From: Streptomyces netropsis
GTDB taxonomy: Bacteria; Actinomycetota; Actinomycetes; Streptomycetales; Streptomycetaceae
Direction of reading: 5' to 3'
DNA length: 64,000 bases
Assembly: GCF_014203545.1 (NCBI RefSeq)
Contig: NZ_JACHJG010000001.1
Location: 62,001-126,000, forward strand
The position numbers and the translations under genes are program-made. Numbering within the stretch: the first letter of the stretch is position 1; each line of letters starts with the position of its first letter. A model generated the notes under the pieces. That model did no database searches. It saw only the letters and a program-made list of their open reading frames with translations, and was not told the DNA's origin. Shown one piece after another: positions 42,604 to 51,481 of the stretch.

Positions 42604-43650
42604 ATGTACGGCAGCTATACCGGCCACACACGCAGGGGCCGCACGGGCCCGGCGAGAGCGGCAGCCGCGGTGGGGGCGCTGCTGCTGCTCTCCGGGTGCT
42701 TCTCGTCCTCGGACTCCGCCACCCCGAAGGAGCGCGAGTCCTCCCGGCCGCCCACCCAGCAGCCCAAGGCCCAGGCCCCGTTCTGGGTCAATCCGCAGGC
42801 CACCGCCGCCCGGCGGGCCGACCTGCTGCGCCGCGACGGCAAGGCCCGGGAGGCCGAGCTGCTCGGGAAGATCGCCGCGCAGCCGGTCGCGGAGTGGATC
42901 GGCGTGGACGACCCGGAGGGCCAGACGCGGGGCTTCACCCAGGCCGCCGCCAAGGCCGACCGGGACGCGCTGCTGGTGCTCTACAACATCCCGCACCGCG
43001 ACTGCGGCCAGTACTCCCGGGGCGGTGCCGCCGACGGCGACGCGTACCGCCGGTGGCTCGACAAGGCGGCCAAGGGCATCGGTGACCGCAGGGCGACCGT
43101 GATCCTGGAGCCGGACGCGCTGCCGCACATCGAGGACGGCTGCACGCCGCAGGAGTTCCACGAGGAGCGGTTCGCGCTGCTCAACGAGGCCGTCGGCAAG
43201 CTCAAGGCGCTGCCGCGCACCAAGGTCTATCTGGACGCGGGCAACCCCAGCTGGGTCAGGCCCGCCGGGCGGATGGCGGCACCGCTGCGGCGGGCCGGTA
43301 TCGCCAAGGCCGACGGATTCGCGCTCAACGTCTCCAACTTCCAGACCACCCGGGCCAACAAGGACTACGGCCGCAGGCTCTCCGCCCTCGTGGGCGGCAA
43401 GCACTTCGTCATCGACACCAGCCGCAACGGCAACGGCCCGCTGAGCGGCGGCGACCACGAGAAGGCCTGGTGCAACCCCTCCGGCCGGGCCCTCGGCGTC
43501 CCTCCGACCACCCGGACCGGGGACTCGCTGGCGGACGCCTACCTCTGGGTCAAGCGGCCGGGGGAGTCCGACGGCGCCTGCAAGGGCGGCCCGGACGCGG
43601 GTCAGTGGTGGGAGACCTACGCCCTGGAGCTCGCCCGCAACGCCGACTGA
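42604..43650 (+). CDS. cslZ: Glycoside hydrolase family 6 lipoprotein (CslZ-like endoglucanase)
   Basis: A 348-aa GH6-family beta-glucanase predicted to be a lipoprotein (lipobox LLLSGC, Cys about residue 31). The GH6 pattern is seen in FWVNPQATAARRADLLRRDG, LLVLYNIPHRDCGQYSRGG, ATVILEPDALPHIEDGC (acid catalyst Asp), KVYLDAGNPSWV and WCNPSGRALG with KRPGESDG. The ATG at 42604 follows GGGGGAG. In S. coelicolor the cslZ product acts with CslA and GlxA at the hyphal tip; here it is convergent with glxA. Confidence 0.88.
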   Translation: MYGSYTGHTRRGRTGPARAAAAVGALLLLSGCFSSSDSATPKERESSRPPTQQPKAQAPFWVNPQATAARRADLLRRDGKAREAELLGKIAAQPVAEWIGVDDPEGQTRGFTQAAAKADRDALLVLYNIPHRDCGQYSRGGAADGDAYRRWLDKAAKGIGDRRATVILEPDALPHIEDGCTPQEFHEERFALLNEAVGKLKALPRTKVYLDAGNPSWVRPAGRMAAPLRRAGIAKADGFALNVSNFQTTRANKDYGRRLSALVGGKHFVIDTSRNGNGPLSGGDHEKAWCNPSGRALGVPPTTRTGDSLADAYLWVKRPGESDGACKGGPDAGQWWETYALELARNAD

Positions 43651-43666
43651 GGCCGGGGCCCCGGCC
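43651..43666. terminator. Palindrome between convergent cslZ and glxA
   Basis: ggccggggccccggcc, a 16-bp perfect palindrome directly after the cslZ stop and 2 nt before the glxA stop. Short but GC-only; may end both transcripts. Confidence 0.45.
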
Positions 43667-43668
43667 GG

Positions 43669-45627
43669 CTAGTCCGGGTCCCCGACCCGGGGGACCTTGA
43701 TCCAGACCGCCTTGGACGGGGTCCCCTGGTCGTCGATCACGTGCAGCATGTACCAGCCGGGGGGCATCAGGGACGTGTCCTCGGGCAGCGTGACGGTGAT
43801 GTCGTTCGCGGTCTTGGTGAGTTCCAGTTCGATCGAGCGCTGTTCGATGTTGGTGACGTGGGTGAAGGAGCCGGGCCGGATCAGCCGCGCCTTGCGGATG
43901 GCCTGGGAGTGCGCCGTCCCGTAGGTGGTCTTCTCGCCCGCCTTCACCGTTCTCGGTGCGGTGTCCCGCAGCTCGGGGCGTGAGTCGCGGAAGAGGTAGG
44001 GCGGGGTGTAGAGGTCCATCTGCTGCTGGAACGTGGCGGGTTTGGAGTTGGCCCGGTCACCGAAGAGCGAGTCGGAGCCGAAGGTCATGACCCGCCCGTC
44101 GGGCAGCAGCAGCGCGCCGGAGTGGTAATTGCGGCCCACCAGCGGGTCGGCCACCGCGCGCTTGGTGTTGGACTTCGGGTCGTACAGCTCGGCCTTCAGG
44201 ACGTTGGAGGCGCTGCGGCCGCGGTAGTCGCCCGAACCGTTGGTCGTCAGCACGGTGTCGTCGGGCAGGATGACGCTGCTCGGGTAGCGGGCCTTGGCGT
44301 AGAGGTCGGGGCCGTCCCGGAAGCGCGGCCGGGGGTCGTGCAGATCGACGATGCGGGTCTTGGCGGTGGACTTCTTGTTCTCGCCGACCCCGCCGCCGCC
44401 GAGCACCATGTACCGCTGGGCCTGGGCGGGCGGCAGCAGGACGGACATCGAGGTCTCCAGGGTGTCCGGGTCGCTCATCCCGGGCACCTCGGTGAACGCG
44501 TTGCTCTCCAGGTCCCACACCCCCGGCACCCGGCCCTTGTCGGCCGGGCCGTAGCCCGCGTTGGACCCGGTGTAGAAGATGCGGCCCTTGTCGGTGAGGA
44601 AGAGGGCGGGGTAGGTGGGGAAGAACCGCTCCTTGGGGAGGTAGCTCCACTTCTTGGTCTTCGGGTCGTAGACCTCGTTCTTCCCGGGGACGACCTGGCC
44701 GATGTCGTCCAGCCCGGAGACGGACAGGACCCTGCCGTCGGGGAGGGTGGTCAGGGTCGGATACCAGCGGGCCTCCCGCATCGGGTCGACCGGCACGTAC
44801 CTCTCGGCGACGGGGTCGAACTCGAAGGAGTCCTTGATGCCCTGGAAGTCCTTCTTGTCGAAGGAGAGCTTGTTGGCGATGCCGTAGACGTTCTGGGCGT
44901 CCTTCCCCTTGAGCCCCTCGATGCGGTAGTTGTCGGTGAGGCCGGTCTCGTACTTGGGGCCCTGGCCGAGCGCCTCCACGTAGACGCGCGCGGTGCTGGC
45001 GCTGACGGTCACCTTGCCCCCCTCCCCTTGCGTCTTCTTGGCGCGGGGCACGAGCAGGGGGTCGTTGGACTCGAAGGTCTTGCCGCTCTTCCCGCCGGTG
45101 AAGCGGGTGCCCGCCGGGAGGGTCATGGGCTTGTCGGGGTCCTCGTTGTGGACGATCATCAGCCCGCCCGCCTTGGTGATGTCGCCCTCCAGCTTCTCGT
45201 AGCGCTGGGTGCCGCCCGCGACCAGCAGCTTGCCGTCGGGCAGCTGGGTGTGCCCGGCGCAGAAGAGGTCCTTCGGGGTGGCGATGTTCTTGTAGGTGTT
45301 GTGCGCGGGGTCCCACAGGACCGAGCGGAAGCTCTTGGCCTCGAAATTGGCGGCGTTGTTCCCCGAACCGGCGACGAGCAGCACCTTGCCGGTGTGCAGC
45401 AGGGCCGCGTGGATCGTGTTGATCCGGTATTCACGGGGCATGTCGACCGCTTGCCAGTGGCCGTTCGCCGCCTTGTACCCCGGTTGGTTGATCTTGTAGT
45501 CGTAGTATTTGGTGGAGGCGTAGCCCCAGATGGCGGGCCCGTTCATCCCCGCCAGGACGACCGCCACCGCCGCACCGATGCCTACGCGGCGGGTGCGGCG
45601 GCTGACGAGGAACGGGCGGGCTCTCAT
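43669..45627 (-). CDS. glxA: Galactose-oxidase-like copper radical oxidase (GlxA)
   Basis: A 652-aa kelch-type mononuclear copper oxidase. An N-terminal membrane anchor (VGIGAAVAVVLAGMNGPAIWGY) is followed by the beta-propeller. The presumed Cys-Tyr cofactor is Cys123 (DLFCAGHTQLPDGK) and Tyr289 (ARWYPTLTTLPDGR, with Trp288 beside it); copper ligands are the Tyr-His pair in VGRNYHSGALLLPDG and the late His in SFTHVTN. GlxA oxidises a sugar or aldehyde of the CslA glycan at the hyphal tip. ATG overlaps the cslA stop (ATGA), so the two are coupled. Confidence 0.95.
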   Translation of the reverse strand: MRARPFLVSRRTRRVGIGAAVAVVLAGMNGPAIWGYASTKYYDYKINQPGYKAANGHWQAVDMPREYRINTIHAALLHTGKVLLVAGSGNNAANFEAKSFRSVLWDPAHNTYKNIATPKDLFCAGHTQLPDGKLLVAGGTQRYEKLEGDITKAGGLMIVHNEDPDKPMTLPAGTRFTGGKSGKTFESNDPLLVPRAKKTQGEGGKVTVSASTARVYVEALGQGPKYETGLTDNYRIEGLKGKDAQNVYGIANKLSFDKKDFQGIKDSFEFDPVAERYVPVDPMREARWYPTLTTLPDGRVLSVSGLDDIGQVVPGKNEVYDPKTKKWSYLPKERFFPTYPALFLTDKGRIFYTGSNAGYGPADKGRVPGVWDLESNAFTEVPGMSDPDTLETSMSVLLPPAQAQRYMVLGGGGVGENKKSTAKTRIVDLHDPRPRFRDGPDLYAKARYPSSVILPDDTVLTTNGSGDYRGRSASNVLKAELYDPKSNTKRAVADPLVGRNYHSGALLLPDGRVMTFGSDSLFGDRANSKPATFQQQMDLYTPPYLFRDSRPELRDTAPRTVKAGEKTTYGTAHSQAIRKARLIRPGSFTHVTNIEQRSIELELTKTANDITVTLPEDTSLMPPGWYMLHVIDDQGTPSKAVWIKVPRVGDPD

Positions 45628-47516
45628 GCGCGGGCCTCCACGGCACGGTCGGTGTGGCGGAGGGTCCACCACCAGGCGACGATCGGCGCGACAGTGATCG
45701 CGAGGGCGAGCGAAGCCCAGGTGGTCATCGCAACATGGGTGTGGCCGAACCAGAAGGAGGCGGCCAGCGAGCCGCCGAATACCACCAGGAAGAACAGGTG
45801 CACACGGAACGTGCCGAACAGAGTGTCGGGACTGGCCGAGTCGCCCTTCGGCGTCACCACGAAATTGCTCTTGCGGCGCAGCACGGCGTCCATCAGCGAG
45901 CGGGCGTAGATCGGCGCGGACAGCGCGGACATCACCATGCCGGCGAGCCCGCCGGAGCCCTCGGGTTCGTGCGGCGAGACGTTGTGCCGGCGGTTCCAGA
46001 TGTACAGGCCGATCTGCAGGGCGGCGGCGTCGCTGTAGAGCATCATCCAGATCTCCGAATTGATGGAGATGCCGGAGGCGCCGAGGCCGAGGAAGAGGGC
46101 GCAGCTCAGTGCGCCCAGCATCCAGTTGATGGCGGTCATCGGGTAATAGATGACCATCAGGGTGTAGTTGAGGAATTTCCCGGGGGAGAGGGTGAAGGGG
46201 CCCTTCCAGAACTGCTTGAGGATCGTCTCGTAGGTGCCTCGGGACCAGCGCAGCTGCTGGGTGAAGAAGTCGGTCCACGCGTTCGGCCCCTCGCCGACGG
46301 CGAGCACGTCGGGGGTGTAGACCGAGCGCCACTTCTTCCCGGTCGCCGGATTGCGGTGCCGGTGCAGTTCGAAGCCGGTCGCCATGTCCTCGGTGATCGA
46401 GTCGTAGAGCCCGCCGATGCCCTTGAGGGCGCTGATCCGGACGGCGTTGTTGGTGCCGACGAACATGGGCGCGCCGTAGCGGTTGCCGGCCCGCTGGATC
46501 AGGGCGTGGAAGAGGAACTGCTGGCTCTCGGCGGCCTTGGTGACGGCCGCGTCGTAATTGCCGTAGACCTGGGGGCCGACGACGAAGGCGATGTCGGGGT
46601 CGCGGAAATAGCCGAGCATCCGCTCCAGGAAGTTGGGCAGCGGCACGTGGTCGGTGTCGACAGAGGCAAAGAAGTCGTAATCGTCGCCGTGGGCGTCCAG
46701 CCAGGAGTTGTAGTTCCCGTGTTTGGTCTTGGCGCGGTGCGGGCCCTTCTTCTGGTTCCACTTCTCGACGCCCTTGCGGGAGAAGTGGCGCACCCCGAGC
46801 CGCCGGCAGACCTCCTTGACCTCGGGGTCGTCGCCCTCGTCCAGCAGCCAGACGTCCAGCGGGCCGCGGTGCCGCAGCCGCGTCGCGCCCTCCAGGGTCC
46901 GGGTGACCATCTCGATCGGCTCCTTGCCGGGCACGAACGAGGTCAGGAAGGCGACCTTGGTGCCGGTCTCGGGCACGACGGGGACCGGGTCGCGGGCGAC
47001 CAGCGTCGCATGGGCGTTCGACGTGACGTTCAGGGTGCGGAACAGCTCGATGAGGCCGATGGAGACGAGCATCACGGCGTCCAGGGCCCGCATGGCGGTC
47101 GTGGCGTGGTCGCGCTCGGTCCAGTGCGCGGGCTGCATCAGCCACACCAGCAGCCCCAGCGACACGACGGGCGCGGCCCCGAGCAGCAGGGCCGCGCGGA
47201 TCCGGTGCGGCTCGTCCGCGAGGAGGCTGCGGTAGCGGACGCGGTAGGGCCCGGTGGGGTCGGGCTGGGTCAGCGGGCCGGCCAGCCGACTGTAGTGCTC
47301 GTAGTCGAAGCGGGGCCGTGGCCTGCGCTGATGCGGCGGGGCGGCGCCGGGCGGGGCCGATACGGCCACCCCGGCCGGCCGGGCCGGATCCGGCGGGACC
47401 TGCGGGGCCGGCCGAGGGGGCCCCGATCCGGGCTCACGGGGCGGGCGCGGGCGCGGGCGCGTGGCCGAGGACGGGTCGTGGGACTGCTGCCGGGCATGGG
47501 CAGGCGTCGACGTCAT
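45624..47516 (-). CDS. cslA: Cellulose synthase-like glycosyltransferase (CslA)
   Basis: A 630-aa GT2 membrane synthase for a beta-linked glucan at hyphal tips. Catalytic-domain motifs: LDEGDDPEVKEVC, DxD in SVDTDHVPLPNFL, TED in SITEDMATGF and QxxRW in QQLRWSRGTYE. Membrane helices occur before (ALLLGAAPVVSLGLLVWLM, ALDAVMLVSIGLIELF) and after the catalytic domain. An N-terminal 100-aa Pro/Arg-rich tail is present. No BcsB or PilZ domain is visible. Followed by coupled glxA. Confidence 0.95.
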   Translation of the reverse strand: MTSTPAHARQQSHDPSSATRPRPRPPREPGSGPPRPAPQVPPDPARPAGVAVSAPPGAAPPHQRRPRPRFDYEHYSRLAGPLTQPDPTGPYRVRYRSLLADEPHRIRAALLLGAAPVVSLGLLVWLMQPAHWTERDHATTAMRALDAVMLVSIGLIELFRTLNVTSNAHATLVARDPVPVVPETGTKVAFLTSFVPGKEPIEMVTRTLEGATRLRHRGPLDVWLLDEGDDPEVKEVCRRLGVRHFSRKGVEKWNQKKGPHRAKTKHGNYNSWLDAHGDDYDFFASVDTDHVPLPNFLERMLGYFRDPDIAFVVGPQVYGNYDAAVTKAAESQQFLFHALIQRAGNRYGAPMFVGTNNAVRISALKGIGGLYDSITEDMATGFELHRHRNPATGKKWRSVYTPDVLAVGEGPNAWTDFFTQQLRWSRGTYETILKQFWKGPFTLSPGKFLNYTLMVIYYPMTAINWMLGALSCALFLGLGASGISINSEIWMMLYSDAAALQIGLYIWNRRHNVSPHEPEGSGGLAGMVMSALSAPIYARSLMDAVLRRKSNFVVTPKGDSASPDTLFGTFRVHLFFLVVFGGSLAASFWFGHTHVAMTTWASLALAITVAPIVAWWWTLRHTDRAVEARA

Positions 47517-47802
47517 GAGTCATCCCCCCGACACGCAGCGGGCTGCGTGTGTCAGATCCTGAGCCCGGCCGACCCCCCTCGGCCGCTCGGGCGCAGGGGC
47601 ACCGGCTCCCCCCGGCGCCCCACCCGACTCACTGATCACACAGTGAGACCGAGTCGTTGCTGTCGGTTCAGGATCTCCGACCCCGCGTCATGATCGCAAG
47701 GGTGAAACGAGGTGGTTACCGGGCAAAGCGGTGCGCCGAACGGAGGAGTGTGCGAAAGGTGCCGAAGGGGGTGAGACGCATCCCGCGGCCCGCCCCGGAC
47801 AC
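47517..47802. other. Intergenic region upstream of cslA
   Basis: 286 bp between the cslA start and the terminator of tRNA-Lys copy 1. It must hold the cslA promoter on the minus strand; no confident motif was found. Confidence 0.4.
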
Positions 47803-47837
47803 GACGAAGGCCCTCACCGATGGTGAGGGCCTTCGTC
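47803..47837 (-). terminator. Terminator of tRNA-Lys copy 1
   Basis: Perfect 16-bp stem gacgaaggccctcacc-gat-ggtgagggccttcgtc, 6 nt from the tRNA 3' end. Confidence 0.93.
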
Positions 47838-47843
47838 TGTCTG

Positions 47844-47917
47844 TGCGCCGCCAGGGACTCGAACCCCGGACCCGCTGATTAAGAGTCAGCTGCTCTAACC
47901 AACTGAGCTAGCGGCGC
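47844..47917 (-). tRNA. tRNA-Lys (anticodon CUU), copy 1
   Basis: 74-nt tRNA on the minus strand: acceptor GCGCCGC with GCGGCGC, D arm GCTCAGTTGGTTAGAGC, anticodon loop CTCTTAA (CUU), T arm GGGGTTCGAGTCCC. CCA is not encoded. Identical to copies 2 and 3. Confidence 0.97.
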
Positions 47918-47932
47918 CTGCTGACAGAGAAA

Positions 47933-47938
47933 ACTCTA
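47933..47938 (-). promoter_or_regulatory. -10 box of tRNA-Lys copy 1
   Basis: TAGAGT on the minus strand, 16 nt upstream of the tRNA. The same spacing holds TATTAT and TAAAGT at the other two copies. No clear -35. Confidence 0.6.
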
Positions 47939-48163
47939 CCTGATGTTCGAGGGTGCTCCCGACCACCCCGCGAGCCACCCGAGAGATCGGTGGATCTCCC
48001 GCCGTGATCGGCGGATCCGCGCCGACGTGCGGTTTCTCCGGGCCGTTGAGAAGCTGTGCCGAGTACGGACGCGTGCCGAGCGGTCCTACGGACCGCCGGG
48101 GCACGGCGGGTGCGGACCCATTGGCGGCCGCCCCGGACGGGCGTACGGAAAGGCGGTGGGGCG

Positions 48164-49138
48164 GTGCGGACTCCGGCATTCACCGATGAGATACCCGACG
48201 GGCCCGGATGCGCGCTCTGCGTGGACGCGGCGGCCTCCACCCCGACGCGGGCGGAGGAGAGTGACCCTGCTCACGCCCCTCGTGCCGGGCCCCACGCCGG
48301 GTGCGCCCGGCACCGGTGCGCCCTGCGCGGCGCGATCGTGGCGGCCGTGGGGGTGGCGGTCATCGCCGGCTCGGGAGCGGGTGCCGCGGCCGCGCCCGAG
48401 CCCGCGGACCCGGTGGGCGGGGACAGCTCCGTATACGAACCCGGCGACCCGGAGGATCCCGCGCTCCCCGGCGCCCCCCTCGCGGACGAGCCGCTGCCGG
48501 ACGAGCCCGGGCCGCAGGAGCCGGGGCCGCAGGAGCCGGGGCCGGAGGGGGCGATACCGGAAGGGTCGGCCCTGGAAGGCGTGGCCCCGGACGGTTCCAC
48601 GGCCCTGGAGCCGCCGTCCGAGCTCACCGCCCCGCTCAGCGATCAGGACATCCCCGGCGCCGCCGTCCTGCGGGCGCCCGGCGAGCCCGTGATCCCTCCC
48701 GGCCCCCTGGCCCCGCCCGACCCGGTGGCCCCGGAGGATCCCGACCACACGCCGCAGGCTCCCGCCGCCGCCAAGCCCAAGCTGGAGTCGGCCGTCACCT
48801 TCGCGCTGGCCCAGACCGGCGACCCGTACAAGCTGGGCGGCAACGGCCCCCGCGCCTGGGACTGCTCCGGACTGATCCAGCAGGCCTACCGCCGCGCGGG
48901 CGTGAAGCTGCCGCGCATCGCCGCCGACCAGTACCGCGCCACCCAGCGCATCACCCGCCGCGACCTGCGCCGCGGTGACCTCGTCTTCTGGTCGACCAAC
49001 GGCAAGGCGTCCGGCGTCCACCACGTCGCGATCTATCTGGGCGGCGGCAAGTACCTCGAGGCGCCCCGGCCCGGCAAGAAGGTCCGCATCTCGACCTTCT
49101 CCTACTACAGCCCGAACCTGTACGGCCGACCGCGCTGA
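48164..49138 (+). CDS. Secreted NlpC/P60 peptidase
   Basis: A roughly 324-aa cell-wall hydrolase. A signal segment (GAIVAAVGVAVIAGSGAGAAAA) is followed by a long acidic Pro/Glu/Gly linker with EPGPQEPGPQEPGPEG and a C-terminal C40 domain: catalytic Cys in AWDCSGLIQQAYRRAG, His in GVHHVAIYLGGGKYLEA. It cuts peptidoglycan stem peptides. The start is uncertain: GTG at 48164 has GGAAAGG upstream; GTG at 48221 and an ATG at 48056 are other options. No c-di-AMP (ydaO) leader was recognised upstream. Confidence 0.87.
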   Translation: MRTPAFTDEIPDGPGCALCVDAAASTPTRAEESDPAHAPRAGPHAGCARHRCALRGAIVAAVGVAVIAGSGAGAAAAPEPADPVGGDSSVYEPGDPEDPALPGAPLADEPLPDEPGPQEPGPQEPGPEGAIPEGSALEGVAPDGSTALEPPSELTAPLSDQDIPGAAVLRAPGEPVIPPGPLAPPDPVAPEDPDHTPQAPAAAKPKLESAVTFALAQTGDPYKLGGNGPRAWDCSGLIQQAYRRAGVKLPRIAADQYRATQRITRRDLRRGDLVFWSTNGKASGVHHVAIYLGGGKYLEAPRPGKKVRISTFSYYSPNLYGRPR

Positions 49139-49168
49139 GGGGGCGGGGGGCTTGGCTAGGGTGCGGGC

Positions 49169-49831
49169 ATGGGGATCATCACCGAACTGGCGGCCGACGC
49201 CTGGAATCTCACGGCGGCAGGCGACCGCCGTGTCGTCCTGGGCATCGCGGGCCCGCCCGGGGCGGGGAAGTCGACGCTCGCCCGGGCGCTGGTCGCCGAG
49301 CTGGAACGGCTGCACGGCTCCGGCGCGGCCGCGTATCTGCCCCTCGACGGCTTCCACCTCTCGAACGCGCAGCTGGAGCGCCTCGGCCTGACCGACCGCA
49401 AGGGCTCCGCGCCGAGCTTCGACGTGTGGGGCTACGCCGCGCTGCTGCGCCGGGTCGTGGAGGAGCGTGAGCGCAGCGTGTACGTACCGGACTACGACCG
49501 CGTCCTCCACGAGCCGGTCGCCGCCCGGCACGAGGTGCCGCCCGCCACCGGGCTGGTGGTGACCGAGGGCAATTACCTGGCCTGTGACGAGCCGGGCTGG
49601 CGCGAGGCCCGCCGGTGGCTGGCGGAGGTCTGGTATCTGGAGACGCCCGACGAGGTACGTCAAGGGCGTCTGATCGAGCGGCAGTTGGCCGGAGGACGTG
49701 ACATGGCGGGCGCGCGGGCCTGGGAGCTGGGCAACGACCGGCCCAACGGTGAACTGGTCAAGTCCTCACGCGTGAACAGCGACCGGATTCTCGCTTCCTT
49801 TGGCCTGGACATGACTATTTCGGAGGACTAA
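49169..49831 (+). CDS. Nucleoside/nucleotide kinase family protein (uridine kinase/PanK-like)
   Basis: A 220-aa P-loop kinase. Walker A is GIAGPPGAGKSTLARAL; the substrate block reads YLPLDGFHLSNAQLERLG with the catalytic Asp, and the lid contains RQLAGGRDMAGARAW. The pattern is that of COG1072-like kinases related to uridine kinase and fructose transport FrcK. Substrate not predictable. The ATG follows a weak box. Confidence 0.87.
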   Translation: MGIITELAADAWNLTAAGDRRVVLGIAGPPGAGKSTLARALVAELERLHGSGAAAYLPLDGFHLSNAQLERLGLTDRKGSAPSFDVWGYAALLRRVVEERERSVYVPDYDRVLHEPVAARHEVPPATGLVVTEGNYLACDEPGWREARRWLAEVWYLETPDEVRQGRLIERQLAGGRDMAGARAWELGNDRPNGELVKSSRVNSDRILASFGLDMTISED

Positions 49832-49840
49832 TCTCCGACT

Positions 49841-49852
49841 TGGTCTAGACCG
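49841..49852. promoter_or_regulatory. dre (DasR site) upstream of LPMO gene
   Basis: TGGTCTAGACCG matches the dre core at 11 of 12, 51 nt upstream of the LPMO start. It ties this chitin enzyme to the same regulator as the nag genes. Confidence 0.85.
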
Positions 49853-49902
49853 CACACTCCACCCACCTCACAGAACCCCCCACGTTCTCGAGGGAGCGAA
49901 GC

Positions 49903-50493
49903 ATGCGCAAAAAGATCAGTGCGGTGATCATCGGCCTCTCGGTCGCCGGCGTGTCCCTGCTCGCCACCGGCAGTGCCAACAGCCACGGTTACACCGACTC
50001 CCCCACCAGCCGGCAGGTGTTCTGCGCGAAGGGCACCGTGAAGAACTGCGGCGAGATCCAGTACGAACCCCAGAGCGTCGAGGGCCCCAAGGGCTTCCCG
50101 TCCCGCGGCCCCGCCGACGGCCGGATCTGCGCGGGCGGCAACAGCCGCTTCGCCCAGCTCGACGACCCGCGCGGCGGCCAGTGGCCCGCGACCAAGCTCA
50201 CCGCGGGCCAGGGCTACGGCTTCCGCTGGAAGCTCACCGCCCGGCACGCCACGACCGACTTCCGCTACTACATCACCAAGGACGGCTACGACCCCACGAA
50301 GCCCCTCACCCGTGCCGACCTCGAACCCCAGCCCTTCATGACCGTGCCCTACGGGGGCCGCGTCCCCGAGGCCACCGTCACCCACCAGGGCACCGTCCCC
50401 ACCCTGAAGACCGGCAAGCACGTCATCCTCGCCGTCTGGACGATCGCGGACACGCCCAACGCCTTCTACGCCTGTTCGGACGTCCAGTTCTGA
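49903..50493 (+). CDS. Lytic polysaccharide monooxygenase, AA10 family
   Basis: A 196-aa copper-dependent LPMO. Signal peptide (ISAVIIGLSVAGVSLLATGSANS) ends directly before His28, which becomes the N-terminal histidine of the mature enzyme (HGYTDSPTSRQVFCAKG). The second histidine-brace ligand is His115 in LTARHATTDFRYYITK, and the axial Phe is near the C-terminus (NAFYACSDVQF). The chitin-active AA10 pattern is clear; there is no separate binding module. It oxidatively breaks crystalline chitin. Control by DasR is implied by the dre site. Confidence 0.95.
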   Translation: MRKKISAVIIGLSVAGVSLLATGSANSHGYTDSPTSRQVFCAKGTVKNCGEIQYEPQSVEGPKGFPSRGPADGRICAGGNSRFAQLDDPRGGQWPATKLTAGQGYGFRWKLTARHATTDFRYYITKDGYDPTKPLTRADLEPQPFMTVPYGGRVPEATVTHQGTVPTLKTGKHVILAVWTIADTPNAFYACSDVQF

Positions 50494-50532
50494 CCTGGGA
50501 TCCGACCTGAGCCGAGACGGCCCCGGGCCGGC

Positions 50533-50573
50533 CGGGAGACCTTTCAGCGCGTCCCGCGCGCCGAGGTCTCCCG
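50533..50573. terminator. Bidirectional terminator between LPMO and ccdA-like genes
   Basis: Stem cgggagacct / aggtctcccg with GC-rich pairs inside the loop, between convergent stops. Confidence 0.8.
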
Positions 50574-50584
50574 CGCCGGTCCGG

Positions 50585-51481
50585 TCACGTTTCGCGGACC
50601 GGTTCGGTCCGCCCGGCGGGCTCGGTCGGCTCGGCGGGCTCGGTCGGCTCGGCGGGCTCGGCGGGCTTGACCGGCCGCAGCGCGATCCGGGCCAGCACGC
50701 CCGCGACGACCAGCGCGATCACGGCCAGCAGGGCGTAGTCGGGCACGGCGTTACCGATCCGGGAGGCGAGCTGCTCCAGCTCGAACTCCTGGTCGGCGTC
50801 CAGGATCCCGGGCAGCCCGGTCGTCCCGTCGTAGGCGAGGAAGAGCACGCCGATGCCGATGAAGAACAGCCCGGACACCAGCGAGGTCGTGTGCAGCCGC
50901 AGCCTGCCGACGCGCAGTTCCCGGCCGCGCAGCCAGCCCCGGCCGCCGAGCTCGAACCGGTCCCAGAACACGGCCAGCACGAACAGCGGCAGCGCCATGC
51001 CCAGCGCGTAGACGGCGAGCATCGACGCCCCGTACACCGGGTTGCCGTTGACGGCGGTCACGGTCAGCACCGCGCCCAGGATCGGCCCGGCGCAGAAGCC
51101 CGCCAGCCCGTAGACGCAGCCCAGCAGGAACGTCGACGCGGCCGAGCGCGGGGTGATGCGCCCGGCGGCGGCCTGGGCCTTCCTCGACGCGAAGCCGAGG
51201 CCGAGGATCTGGGCGGCGCCCATGGCGATCACGACCCAGCCGCCGACGGTGATCAGCAGATCGCGGTGGCCGTTGAAGAGCCGGCTGGCGGCGGTGGAGG
51301 CCGCACCGAGCGGTACGAGCGTGGTCGCGAGCCCGAGGTAGAAGACGCAGGTGCGGGCCAGCAGCTTGCCGGGGCTCGCGAGGGAGTACGCGAAGAACGC
51401 GGGCAGCAGCAGCGCGCTGCACGGGCTGAGCAGGGCGAGGGCGCCGCCGAGGAAGGCCGCGAGGTAACCGATGTCGGTCAC
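50585..51481 (-). CDS. CcdA/DsbD-type thiol-disulfide membrane transporter
   Basis: A 298-aa six-helix protein that carries reducing equivalents across the membrane. Two Cys expected for CcdA are present: SPCSALLLPAFFAY in helix 1 and AGFCAGPILGAVL in helix 4. A C-terminal tail repeats EPAEPTEPAEPTEP. The start overlaps the DsbA-like gene's stop (ATGA), so electrons likely go to that partner. Differs from the cytochrome c biogenesis CcdA by lack of ccs neighbours. Confidence 0.9.
   Translation of the reverse strand: MTDIGYLAAFLGGALALLSPCSALLLPAFFAYSLASPGKLLARTCVFYLGLATTLVPLGAASTAASRLFNGHRDLLITVGGWVVIAMGAAQILGLGFASRKAQAAAGRITPRSAASTFLLGCVYGLAGFCAGPILGAVLTVTAVNGNPVYGASMLAVYALGMALPLFVLAVFWDRFELGGRGWLRGRELRVGRLRLHTTSLVSGLFFIGIGVLFLAYDGTTGLPGILDADQEFELEQLASRIGNAVPDYALLAVIALVVAGVLARIALRPVKPAEPAEPTEPAEPTEPAGRTEPVRET

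Noticed and set aside
43669..47145. A 1158-codon minus-strand frame
   Set aside because: The true glxA starts at 45627; the upstream part is an out-of-frame shadow of cslA.
47938..48163. A c-di-AMP (ydaO) riboswitch before the NlpC/P60 gene
   Set aside because: Such leaders occur before cell-wall hydrolase genes in Streptomyces, but the conserved core could not be found here.
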